Assembly (NCBI GenBank): GCA_963746185.1
Contig: CAVVAE010000004.1
Span: 434,001-498,000, forward strand
Direction: 5' to 3'
Origin: CAVVAE01 sp963746185
GTDB taxonomy: Bacteria > Actinomycetota > Actinomycetes > Propionibacteriales > Nocardioidaceae
DNA: 64,000 nucleotides
Shown here: positions 1-10,985 of the stretch, piece after piece
How positions within the stretch are numbered: position 1 is the first letter of the stretch
Layout of the letters: the number at the start of each line of letters is the position of its first letter
Notes under the pieces: generated by a model
Seen by the model: the letters and a program-made list of their open reading frames with translations, nothing else
Told to the model about the DNA's origin: nothing
Databases searched by the model: none
Made by a program: the position numbers and the translations under genes

Positions 1-78
1 ACGATCGATACCCCCGGTACATGGGAGGCCGAGTCGCACGGTCTCGAGGTGACAATCGTCAAGCTGCAGGTCAGCTGA
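1..78 (+). CDS. C-terminal fragment of an unidentified protein
   Basis: The window opens inside an open frame that reads 25 codons and stops with TGA at 76-78. The tail (ending VTIVKLQVS) has the look of the last beta strands of a small cupredoxin-like or immunoglobulin-like secreted domain, but 25 residues are not enough to name a family. The next gene starts 6 nt after this stop, so the two are probably one operon and the function may be shared with that membrane protein. The start lies outside the window. Confidence 0.5.
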   Translation, partial: TIDTPGTWEAESHGLEVTIVKLQVS

Positions 79-84
79 CCCCGG

Positions 85-1422
85 GTGTCTGACCCGACGT
101 CGGAGCTACTCGCCCACGGTGTGGGCACCTCGAACGACCTCCCCATCCCGGCCAGCTATGCCTTCGCGGGCGCGGTCCTGGCCCTCCTGGTCTCGTTCGC
201 CGTGCTCGCGTTCGCCTGGCGAACCTCGAAGTTCCGCGGCAACGAGTCAGGCCGGCCGCTGCCGCCATGGATGGCCGGGTTCATCGACTCCCCGATCACG
301 CGCGGCGTGGTCGTCACGCTCGGACTTCTGTTCGCTGCGTGGGTGAGCGTTGCCGCGATTTTCGGATCCGACACCCTCGTCAACCCCACGTTCGGCAGCG
401 TCTTCGTGCTCCTGTGGGTCGGGCTGGTGCCGGCGGCCCTGCTCTTCGGGCGGATCTACAAGCTGTGCAACCCGTTGCGATGGCTGCATCGCGGCATCAG
501 CGCGGCGGCTGGGACCAACCATCGCGAGGGGCTGAAGTCCTACCCTGATCGGCTCGGCTACTGGCCGGCCGCATTCTTCCTCTTCTGTTTCGTGTGGCTA
601 GAGCTCGTCAACCCAGCGACATCCACGAGCCTCTCGGCCATCCGACTGTGGTTCGCCGTCATCGGCGCGCTGCTCATGGTCGGGGCCGCGGTCTACGGCA
701 ACACCTGGTTCGCCCGCGCCGACCCCTTCGAGGTGTACTCGTCTCTCGTGGCACGGCTGTCGCTGTGGGGCAGGCGGACAGACGGCGTACTCGTGGTGCG
801 AAACCCGCTGGAGAACCTCGACGGCCTCGCGCCGAGACCGGGGCTGGTCGGAGTGGTGGCGGTGCTGTTCGGATCGACGGGCTTCGACAGCTTCAAGGAC
901 TCCTCGCGGTGGCTGCGATTCGCCCAGCAGTACTCCGAACACGGCACCCTCCTCAATACCCTTGGCCTGTTGGCGTTCTGCCTGATCGTGTTCGTCACGT
1001 TCTCGGTTGCGTCGATCCTGACAGCCACGATCGGACACATCCCTCGTCGCAACCTCCCGAACCTGATGGCGCACTCGGTGATCCCCATCGTGGTCGGCTA
1101 CATCGTGGCCCACTACCTGTCGTTCTTCGTGGCCACCGGCATCGACACCGTGCGTCAGCTCGGTGACCCGCTGTCGCGGGGCTGGACGTTGTCGTCCTGG
1201 ATGTCGGGCATCAACAAGTACGCCATCTACGAACATCCGACGGCGCTCGCCGTCACCAAGGTCGTCGCGGTCGTCATCGGACACGTCCTGGGCGTCATCG
1301 CCGCCCATGACCGGGCCGTGCGACTGCTGCCGAGAGAACAGGCGTTGAAGGGTCAGCTGCCGATGCTGGTGTTGATGGTCGCCTACACCCTTACCGGGCT
1401 CTTCCTGCTCTTCTCTTCCTGA
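85..1422 (+). CDS. Multi-pass integral membrane protein of unknown function
   Basis: 445 residues with about ten hydrophobic spans separated by short loops, some rich in Arg. GTG start at 85, 6 nt after the upstream stop, so likely translationally coupled. I see no catalytic motif that I can name. Similar long actinobacterial membrane proteins are sometimes labelled fenitrothion hydrolase in databases; that label comes from an old cloning report and I would not take it as a function here. Conserved-looking polar positions inside the membrane region (for example NPLRWLHR and a late H at IGHVLGVIAAHD) would suit a metal- or redox-linked role, but this is inference. The 3' end overlaps the convergent cpaE-like gene by 32 bp. 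Confidence 0.75.
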   Translation: MSDPTSELLAHGVGTSNDLPIPASYAFAGAVLALLVSFAVLAFAWRTSKFRGNESGRPLPPWMAGFIDSPITRGVVVTLGLLFAAWVSVAAIFGSDTLVNPTFGSVFVLLWVGLVPAALLFGRIYKLCNPLRWLHRGISAAAGTNHREGLKSYPDRLGYWPAAFFLFCFVWLELVNPATSTSLSAIRLWFAVIGALLMVGAAVYGNTWFARADPFEVYSSLVARLSLWGRRTDGVLVVRNPLENLDGLAPRPGLVGVVAVLFGSTGFDSFKDSSRWLRFAQQYSEHGTLLNTLGLLAFCLIVFVTFSVASILTATIGHIPRRNLPNLMAHSVIPIVVGYIVAHYLSFFVATGIDTVRQLGDPLSRGWTLSSWMSGINKYAIYEHPTALAVTKVVAVVIGHVLGVIAAHDRAVRLLPREQALKGQLPMLVLMVAYTLTGLFLLFSS

Positions 1423-2644
1423 CATGTGCGGGCTCGGCAATCCCCGCCAACTCGGCGGCGACCTTGCCCAACGCCTTCGTCAGCTTGGCGTCGGGTGCGC
1501 ACTCGGTGAGTGTCTTGCCCTGCACCAGAGCGCGGTCGCACGCGACGGGATCGTCGGGCAGCAAGCCGACCTGCCGCACCCCCGTTGCCCGGGTGACCAT
1601 CGCGGTTACCTCCTGACCGGACCAGCCGCCGCCACGTACGCGGTTGATCAGGACGTACGGCGTCACGGCTGGCGCAACCATGGCGACGTCATGGATGCCC
1701 CGGATCAACCGGCCCAGGCTGACCGGGTCTGCTCCACCGACCACGACGACGCTGTCGGCCTGGGTCAAGACCTCCACCGTGGCACCGTTGCGCCGAGGAG
1801 CCGACGTGTCGTACGACAGTTCCTCGTCGACCTCGAGGTTGAAACCACAGTCGACGACGGTGACCTCACTGACCCGCCTCGCAGTGTCGAGGATGCGGCG
1901 CATCAGCACCGTGCCGACTTCAACCCAGCGGTCCGCCCGAGGCAGTCCGGTCAGGATGCGTAGCGCCGGGTTGACTCCTCTGGCGTGCTTCACGAGTACC
2001 TCCGGCTGCAGCTCACCACGATTGGCAGCACGCGCCGCGGCCAACAACCCAGACGACTCGTCGAGAAGACCCAACATCGCCGCGACCGCTCCGCCGTACA
2101 CGTCGGCGTCGACCAGCAGAGTCCGGGTACCACGTGCCGCGAGCTCGGAGGCCAACCCGACCGACACGACGGACCGACCCGGCGCCCCGGTAGGCCCCCA
2201 GACCGCAATGAGCTGCCCCATCGCGGTGCGGACCTCTGGCGATCCGACGTTCGGGTCCGCTGTCCAGCGATCGGCGGCGGGTGCACCCCGGTTGTCGGTC
2301 ACCGTTTCGGCGACGAGGTCAGGCAGGTTGGAGAGCTCGCCGGCATGCCCGATCGCCGTCACGCCGAACCGCAGCAGGATCGCTTCATCGGCGCTCGTCG
2401 CGTCGGGAGTGAGACCCAGTACGCTGACGGCTTCTTCCTGGAGCCGTGCAACGACGTCAGTGTCGAGGCCACGCAGCTGAGCAGACACGATCGCGACATC
2501 GGCTTGTCGGGTCGCAGCAGTAGCCAGCAGGTCGGCGACATCAACGCAACGGCGTACGACGTGGAGGTCTCCGACTCCGGCCGCCTCGAGCAGCGCAGCC
2601 TCGAACGGCGCCGTCCCTACCGCGACCAAGACGCCCTTCGACAC
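1391..2644 (-). CDS. CpaE/TadZ-like MinD-family ATPase
   Basis: 417 residues. The N-terminal ~115 residues resemble a receiver-like fold lacking a clear phospho-acceptor, as in CpaE/TadZ. From about residue 144 there is a MinD/ParA-type ATPase domain with a deviant P-loop (GPTGAPGRS, 150-158), a LLVDADVYGG strand and a late VLINRVR strand. In Tad (Flp) pilus systems CpaE/TadZ localises the secretion machine, but no CpaF, CpaC, TadB/C or pilin gene is present here. Downstream of the SAF protein with a 3-bp gap, so one operon. In actinobacteria this ATPase often occurs alone with a SAF protein; its partner is not known to me. Basic tail (KRRAGRAR) may bind membrane or nucleic acid. Confidence 0.8.
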   Translation of the reverse strand: MSKGVLVAVGTAPFEAALLEAAGVGDLHVVRRCVDVADLLATAATRQADVAIVSAQLRGLDTDVVARLQEEAVSVLGLTPDATSADEAILLRFGVTAIGHAGELSNLPDLVAETVTDNRGAPAADRWTADPNVGSPEVRTAMGQLIAVWGPTGAPGRSVVSVGLASELAARGTRTLLVDADVYGGAVAAMLGLLDESSGLLAAARAANRGELQPEVLVKHARGVNPALRILTGLPRADRWVEVGTVLMRRILDTARRVSEVTVVDCGFNLEVDEELSYDTSAPRRNGATVEVLTQADSVVVVGGADPVSLGRLIRGIHDVAMVAPAVTPYVLINRVRGGGWSGQEVTAMVTRATGVRQVGLLPDDPVACDRALVQGKTLTECAPDAKLTKALGKVAAELAGIAEPAHVRKRRAGRAR

Positions 2645-2647
2645 GGG

Positions 2648-3355
2648 CTAGCCACCGATCCTGACGAGAACCACAGACGCGTCGCGCAACGACCCCAACA
2701 CACGGGCGACATCGGCGTCGGACGGTAGAGCGACCAGGATCTCCCGAGTGGACTCGACTCCTCCCGGACCGGCTTCGCCGACTGTCATCACGGTCACGTC
2801 GCTGAGCAGCTTGGTGGCTCCCTCGGCTGCTGGGTTGGTCGAGTCCTCGGTCGGCACCGCCCACACATCCACCTGGTCACCGCTGCGCAGGTCGGCCGGG
2901 AGGCCAGCGGCCGAGACCCCGAGCGGCAGCTCATCAGGAACCGCCCGCGCGTCGGTCGTGATGCCATCGGCAGCGAGCAGCTCGCCCGCACCGAAGTCAT
3001 GCGCAGCGACGGCTCCGTCCGGCAGCGGTTCCCCGGCCGACAGGTAGCGAATGGCGTCGGCGTCGTCGGTGAAGTGGATCCGAACCGCATGGACATCGTC
3101 AGCGTCGATGCTCATGCCGGCGCTCACGTCGTCGTCGAGCGCCCAGATGGCGACCGTGTCGTCGGCCGAAGCGAGGATCTTCGCCCCGATGAGGACCGAG
3201 CCGACGACGAGCAGGCCGCCGATCCAGAGGCGCGGGTCTCGCCATCGATGGCTCTGGAGCCGCCGGGCAGGAGGCGACGCCTCGAACTGTTCCTCGAGCC
3301 GCTCCACGCCCTCGGAAGGTGCGGCGCCACGTTGAGAAAGTGACACAGCGCCCAT
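2648..3355 (-). CDS. SAF-domain membrane-anchored protein (CpaB/RcpC-like)
   Basis: Start taken as ATG at 3355 (MGAVSLSQRG), preceded by a GGGAAGA ribosome-binding stretch; longer in-frame starts exist upstream but give an Arg-rich, unlikely N-terminus. About 235 residues: a cytosolic tail, one membrane helix at about residues 43-61, then an extracellular SAF domain (flap-like, VSAGMSIDADDVHAVRI... region) and a C-terminal domain typical of CpaB/RcpC pilus-assembly proteins. Adjacent to the CpaE-like ATPase. In Flp pili CpaB stabilises the outer-membrane secretin; a Gram-positive has none, so its role here is open. Confidence 0.72.
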   Translation of the reverse strand: MGAVSLSQRGAAPSEGVERLEEQFEASPPARRLQSHRWRDPRLWIGGLLVVGSVLIGAKILASADDTVAIWALDDDVSAGMSIDADDVHAVRIHFTDDADAIRYLSAGEPLPDGAVAAHDFGAGELLAADGITTDARAVPDELPLGVSAAGLPADLRSGDQVDVWAVPTEDSTNPAAEGATKLLSDVTVMTVGEAGPGGVESTREILVALPSDADVARVLGSLRDASVVLVRIGG

Positions 3356-3446
3356 TCTTCCCACAGTTGAGATTTGTTGGGAAGGCTGTCCACAGGCCCG
3401 AATGTCACGCTCAATGCGGCCATGGCGCCGTGGGAGACTCCTGGCC

Positions 3447-3713
3447 ATGGCCAGTCGTCCCACCGCCCGGTTCCTGCCGCTGGCGGACGTCGCCGAGATC
3501 CTCAGCATCTCGATGTCGCAGGCCTACGCGCTGGTTCGGCGTGGAGACCTGCGGGCCATCCGGATCGGCGGCCGGGGCCAGTGGCGTGTGGAGAAGACCG
3601 AGCTCGAAGCGTTCATCAAGCGGTCGTACGACGCGGCAGACGACGAGCTCAAGACCCTGTCCCCCGACTCCGAGGATCTCAGCGAAGACGAGACCCAACC
3701 AACGCCGGACTGA
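3447..3713 (+). CDS. Excisionase-type helix-turn-helix DNA-binding protein
   Basis: 88 residues from ATG at 3447 (MASRPTARFL); the longer reading from 3402 adds an Arg-rich extension with no support. Residues ~8-58 form a MerR/excisionase-like winged helix (LPLADVAEILSISMSQAYAL followed by the wing IRIGGRGQWRVEK and ELEAFI), followed by an acidic tail. Such small proteins act as transcription factors or architectural DNA binders; nothing here suggests a phage. Divergent from the SAF/CpaE operon across about 90 bp, so it may control that operon, itself, or both (inference). Confidence 0.75.
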   Translation: MASRPTARFLPLADVAEILSISMSQAYALVRRGDLRAIRIGGRGQWRVEKTELEAFIKRSYDAADDELKTLSPDSEDLSEDETQPTPD

Positions 3714-3719
3714 GCGACC

Positions 3720-3725
3720 TAAAGT
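3720..3725 (+). promoter_or_regulatory. -10 hexamer TAAAGT, leaderless start
   Basis: TAAAGT lies exactly 6 nt before the GTG at 3732, so transcription would begin on the start codon. It supports GTG 3732 as the start of the following gene. Confidence 0.5.
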
Positions 3726-3731
3726 AGCCAG

Positions 3732-4157
3732 GTGGACGACCTGAGGATGCGCCACCTCGCAGCATCGGCTCGAGTCGGGCATCTGGGTACGACCTCATCA
3801 GACGGAGTCCCTCACGTCGTACCCGTCTGCTTTGCTCTCGTGGGTGATACGGCGTACACCGCCGTCGACCACAAGCCCAAGCGCACGACCCAACTGCGCC
3901 GTATCGCGAACGTCGAGGCCACCGGCCGGGCGTGCCTGCTCATCGACGAGTACGACGAGGACTGGTCGAGACTGTGGTGGGTGCGGCTCGACGGCGGCGG
4001 GCGCATCGTCGATGAGGCCCAAGAGTTGGCCGTCGCGCTGGCCAGTCTCACCACGAAGTACCCGCAGTATGCGCAGCAGCCACCGCTCGGCCCGGTGCTG
4101 GCTCTCGAGATCACCCGTTTCAGCGGCTGGTCCGCTGTTCCGAGCGGGCTTCGATGA
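3732..4157 (+). CDS. PPOX-class split-barrel F420/FMN-dependent oxidoreductase (TIGR03668-like)
   Basis: 141 residues from GTG. The order MRHLAASARVGHLGTTSSDG, VVPVCFAL, DHKPKRT, LRRIANVEATGRACLLIDEY, WVRLDGGGRIV is typical of the split beta-barrel flavin/deazaflavin reductases related to pyridoxamine-phosphate oxidase; the K-x-K-R-T segment and the TTQLRRIANVE helix match the actinobacterial F420-dependent subgroup. It would use reduced F420 (or FMN) to reduce an unidentified small molecule in the cytoplasm. The cofD/cofE genes at 31.9-34 kb show that this genome makes F420. Convergent with another split-barrel protein only 10 bp away, so the two share a transcription end. Confidence 0.8.
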   Translation: MDDLRMRHLAASARVGHLGTTSSDGVPHVVPVCFALVGDTAYTAVDHKPKRTTQLRRIANVEATGRACLLIDEYDEDWSRLWWVRLDGGGRIVDEAQELAVALASLTTKYPQYAQQPPLGPVLALEITRFSGWSAVPSGLR

Positions 4158-4167
4158 CCGTGACGGC

Positions 4168-4854
4168 CTAGCGGCCGAGCACTTCGCGGTCACCGGGATC
4201 GCGCGCCGGGTCGTTCTCGGGCAATGAGTCTGCAGCCCAGTCCGAGCGCTTCCACTCCGGCACCGGCGTCAGACATTCGGCGCGGGGAACGAAGCCCGAG
4301 CGGCGGACGAGCTGGTACCGATGGATGTAGCGAGGACAGTTCGGGTAGACGGCTCGGGCGTGGACGCGGACGACGAACTGCGCCTCGAGGTAGTCATCTC
4401 GCAGCGGATCTTCGGCGTCGATGCTGGCGGTGCCTTCCAGCCGCATGCGGTGACCTCGTTCGAAGTCGATGAACAACAGGCCCACTTCAGGATTCACCAA
4501 CACGTTGCCTGCCGACAGAAACATGCCGTTGCCGTCGTAGTTGGGGAACGCGATGGTGCGTGGGTCGACCACCCGGACGAAGCCCGGAGCGCCACCCTTG
4601 TAGGAGCAGGTCGGCCGGCCCTCGGCGTCGGCTGTCGCGAGGAAGAACATGTCGCGTGCCTCGATGAACGCCCGGTCGTGCTCGCTGATGTTGTCGCTGA
4701 CAAGCCGCTCGTCGATGCGGTCGGCGAGGTGGCGGGTGTCGAACTGATCCTGCAACGAACGGCTTCCGTCGTGGTAGTGCACACCGATCAGCTCCTCAGC
4801 TGGTTCCCGGACCCTCATTGTCGTGTCATCGACGACGTACGTCGAGAGAACCAC
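4168..4854 (-). CDS. Pyridoxamine 5'-phosphate oxidase-related FMN-binding protein
   Basis: 228 residues from GTG at 4854, 9 nt after the stop of the upstream gene; ATG at 4818 (MRVREPAEEL) is an equally possible start and neither has a clear Shine-Dalgarno. Core split-barrel features: FIEARDMFFLATADAEGRP, CSYKGGAPGFV, the NYDGNGMFLSAGNV segment that contacts FMN phosphate in the family, and GLLFIDFERGHRMRLEG. The C-terminal ~60 residues hold CPRYIHRYQLV, usual in this larger subfamily. Substrate unknown; not a vitamin B6 enzyme in the strict sense. Confidence 0.78.
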   Translation of the reverse strand: MVLSTYVVDDTTMRVREPAEELIGVHYHDGSRSLQDQFDTRHLADRIDERLVSDNISEHDRAFIEARDMFFLATADAEGRPTCSYKGGAPGFVRVVDPRTIAFPNYDGNGMFLSAGNVLVNPEVGLLFIDFERGHRMRLEGTASIDAEDPLRDDYLEAQFVVRVHARAVYPNCPRYIHRYQLVRRSGFVPRAECLTPVPEWKRSDWAADSLPENDPARDPGDREVLGR

Positions 4855-4863
4855 CGGATGCTG

Positions 4864-5427
4864 TCAGGCCCAGGCCCCGGTCGATCGTCGGACGACAGCG
4901 ATCGCGCTGAAGAGCAGGGCCTGGCGGCCGCGAATCGCTTGCGGTCGGGCGACCTGGTCAATGTCGTGCGCAGCCAGGTCGAGGTGATCGGCGCCGACCC
5001 GCTCTGGCGTCCCGGCTAACTCGGTGCCGTCAGTGAGCAGGATGCGGACCGCGGATCGGTCTCGCACGATCAGCCGCAGTGCCGACGCGATACCGAGCCG
5101 GCGGTCGACCTCGCTGACCCCCTCTGGACTCACCGCCTCACGTCCGAGCTGGGACACCCCTATGAGTGCAGGCAGCATCACCAACGACTCTTCGGCTCCC
5201 ACCAGGAGCAGCCAGTCGGCACCGATGGCTTCGACCGTCCCGCGAACGAGGCCACCGCCTGCCGTCGAGAGCGCGACATCCCGACCATGAGCGGCGTGCA
5301 GGCGGCTGATCAGACTGACCTGGCCCACCTCGGCGCGGGTGCGATCAGCCACCTCCGCCTGCAGGTCGGCGCGCTCAAGGGACTCGGCTCGGCCCTCCAG
5401 ATCCTCGAACAATTCGCGCCAGCGCAT
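4864..5427 (-). CDS. Conserved actinobacterial protein of unknown function
   Basis: 187 residues: an N-terminal amphipathic/coiled-coil helix (residues ~5-40, ELFEDLEGRAESLERADLQA), then a beta-rich domain with two barrel-like repeats (GRDVALSTAGGGLVRGTVEA and VRILLTDGTELAGTPERVG), each resembling an Sm/SH3-like turn. No catalytic residues recognised. I recall similar proteins annotated as hypothetical in many actinobacteria. A TAGCGT hexamer 6 nt before the ATG at 5427 suggests leaderless transcription. Followed within 9 nt by the PPOX-type gene; divergent from the LysM gene. Confidence 0.6.
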   Translation of the reverse strand: MRWRELFEDLEGRAESLERADLQAEVADRTRAEVGQVSLISRLHAAHGRDVALSTAGGGLVRGTVEAIGADWLLLVGAEESLVMLPALIGVSQLGREAVSPEGVSEVDRRLGIASALRLIVRDRSAVRILLTDGTELAGTPERVGADHLDLAAHDIDQVARPQAIRGRQALLFSAIAVVRRSTGAWA

Positions 5428-5433
5428 GACCGC

Positions 5434-5439
5434 ACGCTA
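5434..5439 (-). promoter_or_regulatory. -10 hexamer TAGCGT, leaderless start
   Basis: On the minus strand TAGCGT ends 6 nt before ATG 5427. Same spacing as at several other genes in this window. Confidence 0.45.
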
Positions 5440-5480
5440 CGCAGCACCCGTCCGGGCTGCCACCGGCTGTGGACAAGCCC

Positions 5481-5509
5481 TTGACTCCCGCACTGAGACA
5501 CACTAAACA
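5481..5509 (+). promoter_or_regulatory. Sigma-70-type promoter of the LysM gene
   Basis: TTGACT (5481-5486), 17-bp spacer, TAAACA (5504-5509), about 41 nt before the ATG at 5550. Downstream, TCAAAC occurs twice with a 10-bp period (5513-5518 and 5523-5528), so two equivalent faces of one helical turn are offered to a possible regulator in the transcribed leader. Confidence 0.55.
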
Positions 5510-5549
5510 ATGTCAAACGAGATCAAACTCTAGGGTTAGGCAGCAAACG

Positions 5550-6128
5550 ATGAGCCGTAGCGGGGCGGAACAGCCGGCCACACCGGCCACCATCGACGAC
5601 CTCGTGGTGACCGCGGCGACCCTCGTGGGCCTGGTACTGACCGCTGGGCTGCTGTGCTGCCTCGGACTCGCCCTGCTCGAGGCGATGGTGACGGCGACCC
5701 GACGTTCACCGGCCCCGTGGCGCTGCGCGCTTACACCGCAGTGGTCCAGGCGCGTGGTGTTTGCACTTTGCGGAGTGAGCATGATGGCGCCCACCGTTGT
5801 CGCGACTGCGCCGGGCGCCACCGGTGATCGCGGCCATCACGACAACTGTGCGCCGGCCTGCAGCGGCCAACTCGTCGGCTTGCCGCTACCCGATCTCCCA
5901 GCGACGCATCACGCAGTCGGCGTACCGACCGTGCACGTGGTGCAGCGTGGCGAATGTCTGTGGTCGATCGCCCGCGATCAGCTCCGCGGTGATGGCGGCC
6001 GCGCCGACACATCCGCCACCGCCGAGCACGTCCGCCGGCTCTACCTCACCAACCGCGCCGTCATCGGGAACGACCCCGACTTGATCTTCCCCGGCACCCC
6101 TCTCACGGCACCGGAGGCCACACCATGA
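5550..6128 (+). CDS. LysM-domain membrane protein
   Basis: 192 residues from ATG 5550. Two hydrophobic spans (about 17-46 and 68-84) precede an extracytoplasmic part with a Cys pair (CAPAC), ending in a LysM domain at ~128-188 (VHVVQRGECLWSIARDQL ... FPGTPL). LysM binds N-acetylglucosamine-containing glycans, so this protein probably docks on peptidoglycan. A loop rich in Ala/Arg within the LysM (GRADTSATAEHVRRL) makes it longer than average. Its stop overlaps the next start by 4 bp (ATGA), so it is translationally coupled with the Rv3235-family protein; the pair probably acts together. Own promoter at 5481-5509. Confidence 0.75.
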   Translation: MSRSGAEQPATPATIDDLVVTAATLVGLVLTAGLLCCLGLALLEAMVTATRRSPAPWRCALTPQWSRRVVFALCGVSMMAPTVVATAPGATGDRGHHDNCAPACSGQLVGLPLPDLPATHHAVGVPTVHVVQRGECLWSIARDQLRGDGGRADTSATAEHVRRLYLTNRAVIGNDPDLIFPGTPLTAPEATP

Positions 6129-6694
6129 AAGCAAGCAACACCAAGGACGCCACGACGAACGGCTCCACCTACCCCGTCGTCCGGCAACTCGCGCGGCCCG
6201 CTCATCGCCGTTGGCACCAGATCGACGCCGAACCAGGACAGGCCGAGCGCTACACCCAAGGTTCGCTCGCGCTCACGTTTCCGCTGCCCAACGGACTCGA
6301 AGCCAGTCCGCGCTCGCGCGCATTGACCTTGGTCAGCGGCGAACGAGGCGTCACGGCCGGCATTCCCGATGCGGAGCGATGGGCCGGTCGCTTTCTTCAG
6401 GCCGTGATCGAGGTGGTCTCCAGCGACCGACCACTCAGCCAGCTGGCACGCTGGACAGACCGGCGCGTGTATGCGGAGATCGCCCAGCGGAAGCAGCGGG
6501 TGGCCTCGCACCAGCGAACAGGACCGGTCAGGCCCAGCCGTCAGCATGTCGCGACCGTGCACATCTGGCAGTCGGCTGCTGACTCGGCCGAGGTATCGGC
6601 TCGCGTCACGTCCGGCGGCCGCTCGCGAGCTATCGCGGCAAGGCTCGACTTCAGCCGCAACCGCTGGCTGTGTACGGCGATCTGCTTCGGCTGA
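6125..6694 (+). CDS. Rv3235-family protein (DUF6459-like)
   Basis: 189 residues. The C-terminal ~110 residues (WAGRFLQAVIEVVSSDRPLSQLARWTDRRVYAEI ... VHIWQSAADSAEVSARV ... LDFSRNRWLCTAI) carry the conserved Rv3235-family signature: SDRP-x3-L-x2-W and a final R-W-x-C-T segment. Function unknown. Position next to secA is the same as in M. tuberculosis (Rv3235 / secA1), which supports the assignment. Four-bp overlap with the LysM gene; convergent with secA with an 11-bp gap. Confidence 0.75.
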   Translation: MKASNTKDATTNGSTYPVVRQLARPAHRRWHQIDAEPGQAERYTQGSLALTFPLPNGLEASPRSRALTLVSGERGVTAGIPDAERWAGRFLQAVIEVVSSDRPLSQLARWTDRRVYAEIAQRKQRVASHQRTGPVRPSRQHVATVHIWQSAADSAEVSARVTSGGRSRAIAARLDFSRNRWLCTAICFG

Positions 6695-6705
6695 AACGAG
6701 CAGGG

Positions 6706-9540
<2,835 letters not shown>

Positions 9541-9696
9541 GGAATGGCTCCTGGTTCGTGTCTTTGGGCCAACCCCGGCACAGAGGCAGGCGTTGCCATC
9601 TTAGGCGACGTCCGCGAGCAGCCGGACCATCCGGCAGCGCAGGGTGCGCAGGGGGGCCCCAGCGGCGCACTCAGCGTCTCCGCCGCCGTCGGGCCG

Positions 9697-10920
9697 TCAG
9701 CCGATGAACCCCGTGAGCGCCGCGGCCAGATCGCCGCGACGCTCGACTCGCACCGAGGAGTGCCCGAGCCACCCCGCCAAGCTCTCGAGCTCGGCCGCCA
9801 GCTCGTCCGCGGTCTCAGGCGGAGCACCGGGCTCGGCATAGGCCCCTTTGACAACCAGGACGCCAGCCTTGCGGTCGGCCTTGAGGTCGACGCGAGCAAC
9901 GAGGTGCTCGCCGAGCAGGAACGGCAGCACGTAGTAGCCGTAGTGGCGCTTGTGCTCCGGAACGTAGATCTCGATCCGGTAGTGGAAGCCGAACAGGTTC
10001 TCGGTGCGGTTGCGCTCCCACACGACGGGGTCGAACGGACTCAGCAGCGCCCGGGCCGAGACCTTGCGCGGCACCCTGGCATCAGGATGGAGGTACGCCG
10101 GCTGCGACCAGCCTTCGACCGAAACCGGGAGCAGCTCACCGCAGTCGACCAGCTGGTCGACCGCCACCTGGGTCGACGCCAGCCGGGCCGCCTTTTGCTG
10201 CCGCAAGCGGTAGTAGTCGGCCAGATCGCGAACCGTCGACACCCCCTGCGAGGCAGCAGCACGTCGGACCAGCTCACGGTGGGCCTCCTCCGCCGTCGGT
10301 GTCGGCGCGGCCAGGACCTCCGCCGGGAGCACCCGCTCCGGCAGGTCGTAGAGCCGCTCGAACTGGGTTGTTCGTCCGGCGACGGCGAGCTCTCCGGCCA
10401 GGAACAGATACTCCAGCGCCTGTTTGGTCTCCGACCAGTTCCAGCCCCAGTCGACCTTCTGACGCGGCAGCCCCTCGTCGAGCTCGCGGGACGTCGAACT
10501 CCCACGCTCGGCGATCTCGGCCATCAGCGACGCCACCAGTTCCTTGCGCTCGGGCAGCCCCATCCACGCGTGGCCGTCCTGGCGATAACGGTCCATCCGA
10601 TGCTGCATGTGCGGCCAGAGATCGACCGGCATGAAGGCCGCGACGTGCGCCCAGTACTCGACGATCCGCCGAGGCGACTTCTCGGCGGCCCGGTGGAGCA
10701 GCTCGACGTCGTACGGACCCATCCGAGAGAACAACGGCATGTAGTGCGCTCGTTGCAGCACGTTGACCGAGTCGATCTGCAGCACTCCGGTCCGTGTCAG
10801 TGTGCGCGCGAACGTGCGCATGGTCGGCGTGGTGTGCCGAGGATCGAGGAAGCCTTGCGCGGCGAGCGCGATGCGTCGCGCTTGCGATCGGCTCAGTGAC
10901 TCACGGGGACGGGTTGCCAT
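9697..10920 (-). CDS. Winged-helix crosslink-repair glycosylase family protein (YcaQ/AlkX-like)
   Basis: 407 residues matching the HTH_42/YcaQ family: N-terminal LSRSQARRIALAAQGF, VLQIDSVNVLQRAHYMPLFSR, the conserved VEYWAHVAAFMP, a QKVDWGWNWSETKQALEYL helix and the C-terminal LLSPFDPVVWERNR and YGYYVLPFLLGE segments. E. coli YcaQ (AlkX) and Streptomyces AlkZ are DNA glycosylases that unhook interstrand crosslinks; the QxQ/QxD catalytic motif of that group is represented here by the QID segment. Whether it repairs crosslinks in this species is inferred. CACAAT lies 6 nt before ATG 10920, consistent with a leaderless start. Confidence 0.85.
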   Translation of the reverse strand: MATRPRESLSRSQARRIALAAQGFLDPRHTTPTMRTFARTLTRTGVLQIDSVNVLQRAHYMPLFSRMGPYDVELLHRAAEKSPRRIVEYWAHVAAFMPVDLWPHMQHRMDRYRQDGHAWMGLPERKELVASLMAEIAERGSSTSRELDEGLPRQKVDWGWNWSETKQALEYLFLAGELAVAGRTTQFERLYDLPERVLPAEVLAAPTPTAEEAHRELVRRAAASQGVSTVRDLADYYRLRQQKAARLASTQVAVDQLVDCGELLPVSVEGWSQPAYLHPDARVPRKVSARALLSPFDPVVWERNRTENLFGFHYRIEIYVPEHKRHYGYYVLPFLLGEHLVARVDLKADRKAGVLVVKGAYAEPGAPPETADELAAELESLAGWLGHSSVRVERRGDLAAALTGFIG

Positions 10921-10985
10921 CAGCGGATTGTGGCAGCAGCGACCGACATCGTGACGACACCCTGGGCAAGCGAGGGGTCAGCGGG

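Noticed and set aside
85..1422. Assignment as fenitrothion hydrolase
   Set aside because: Rests only on recollected database labels; no hydrolase motif is visible.
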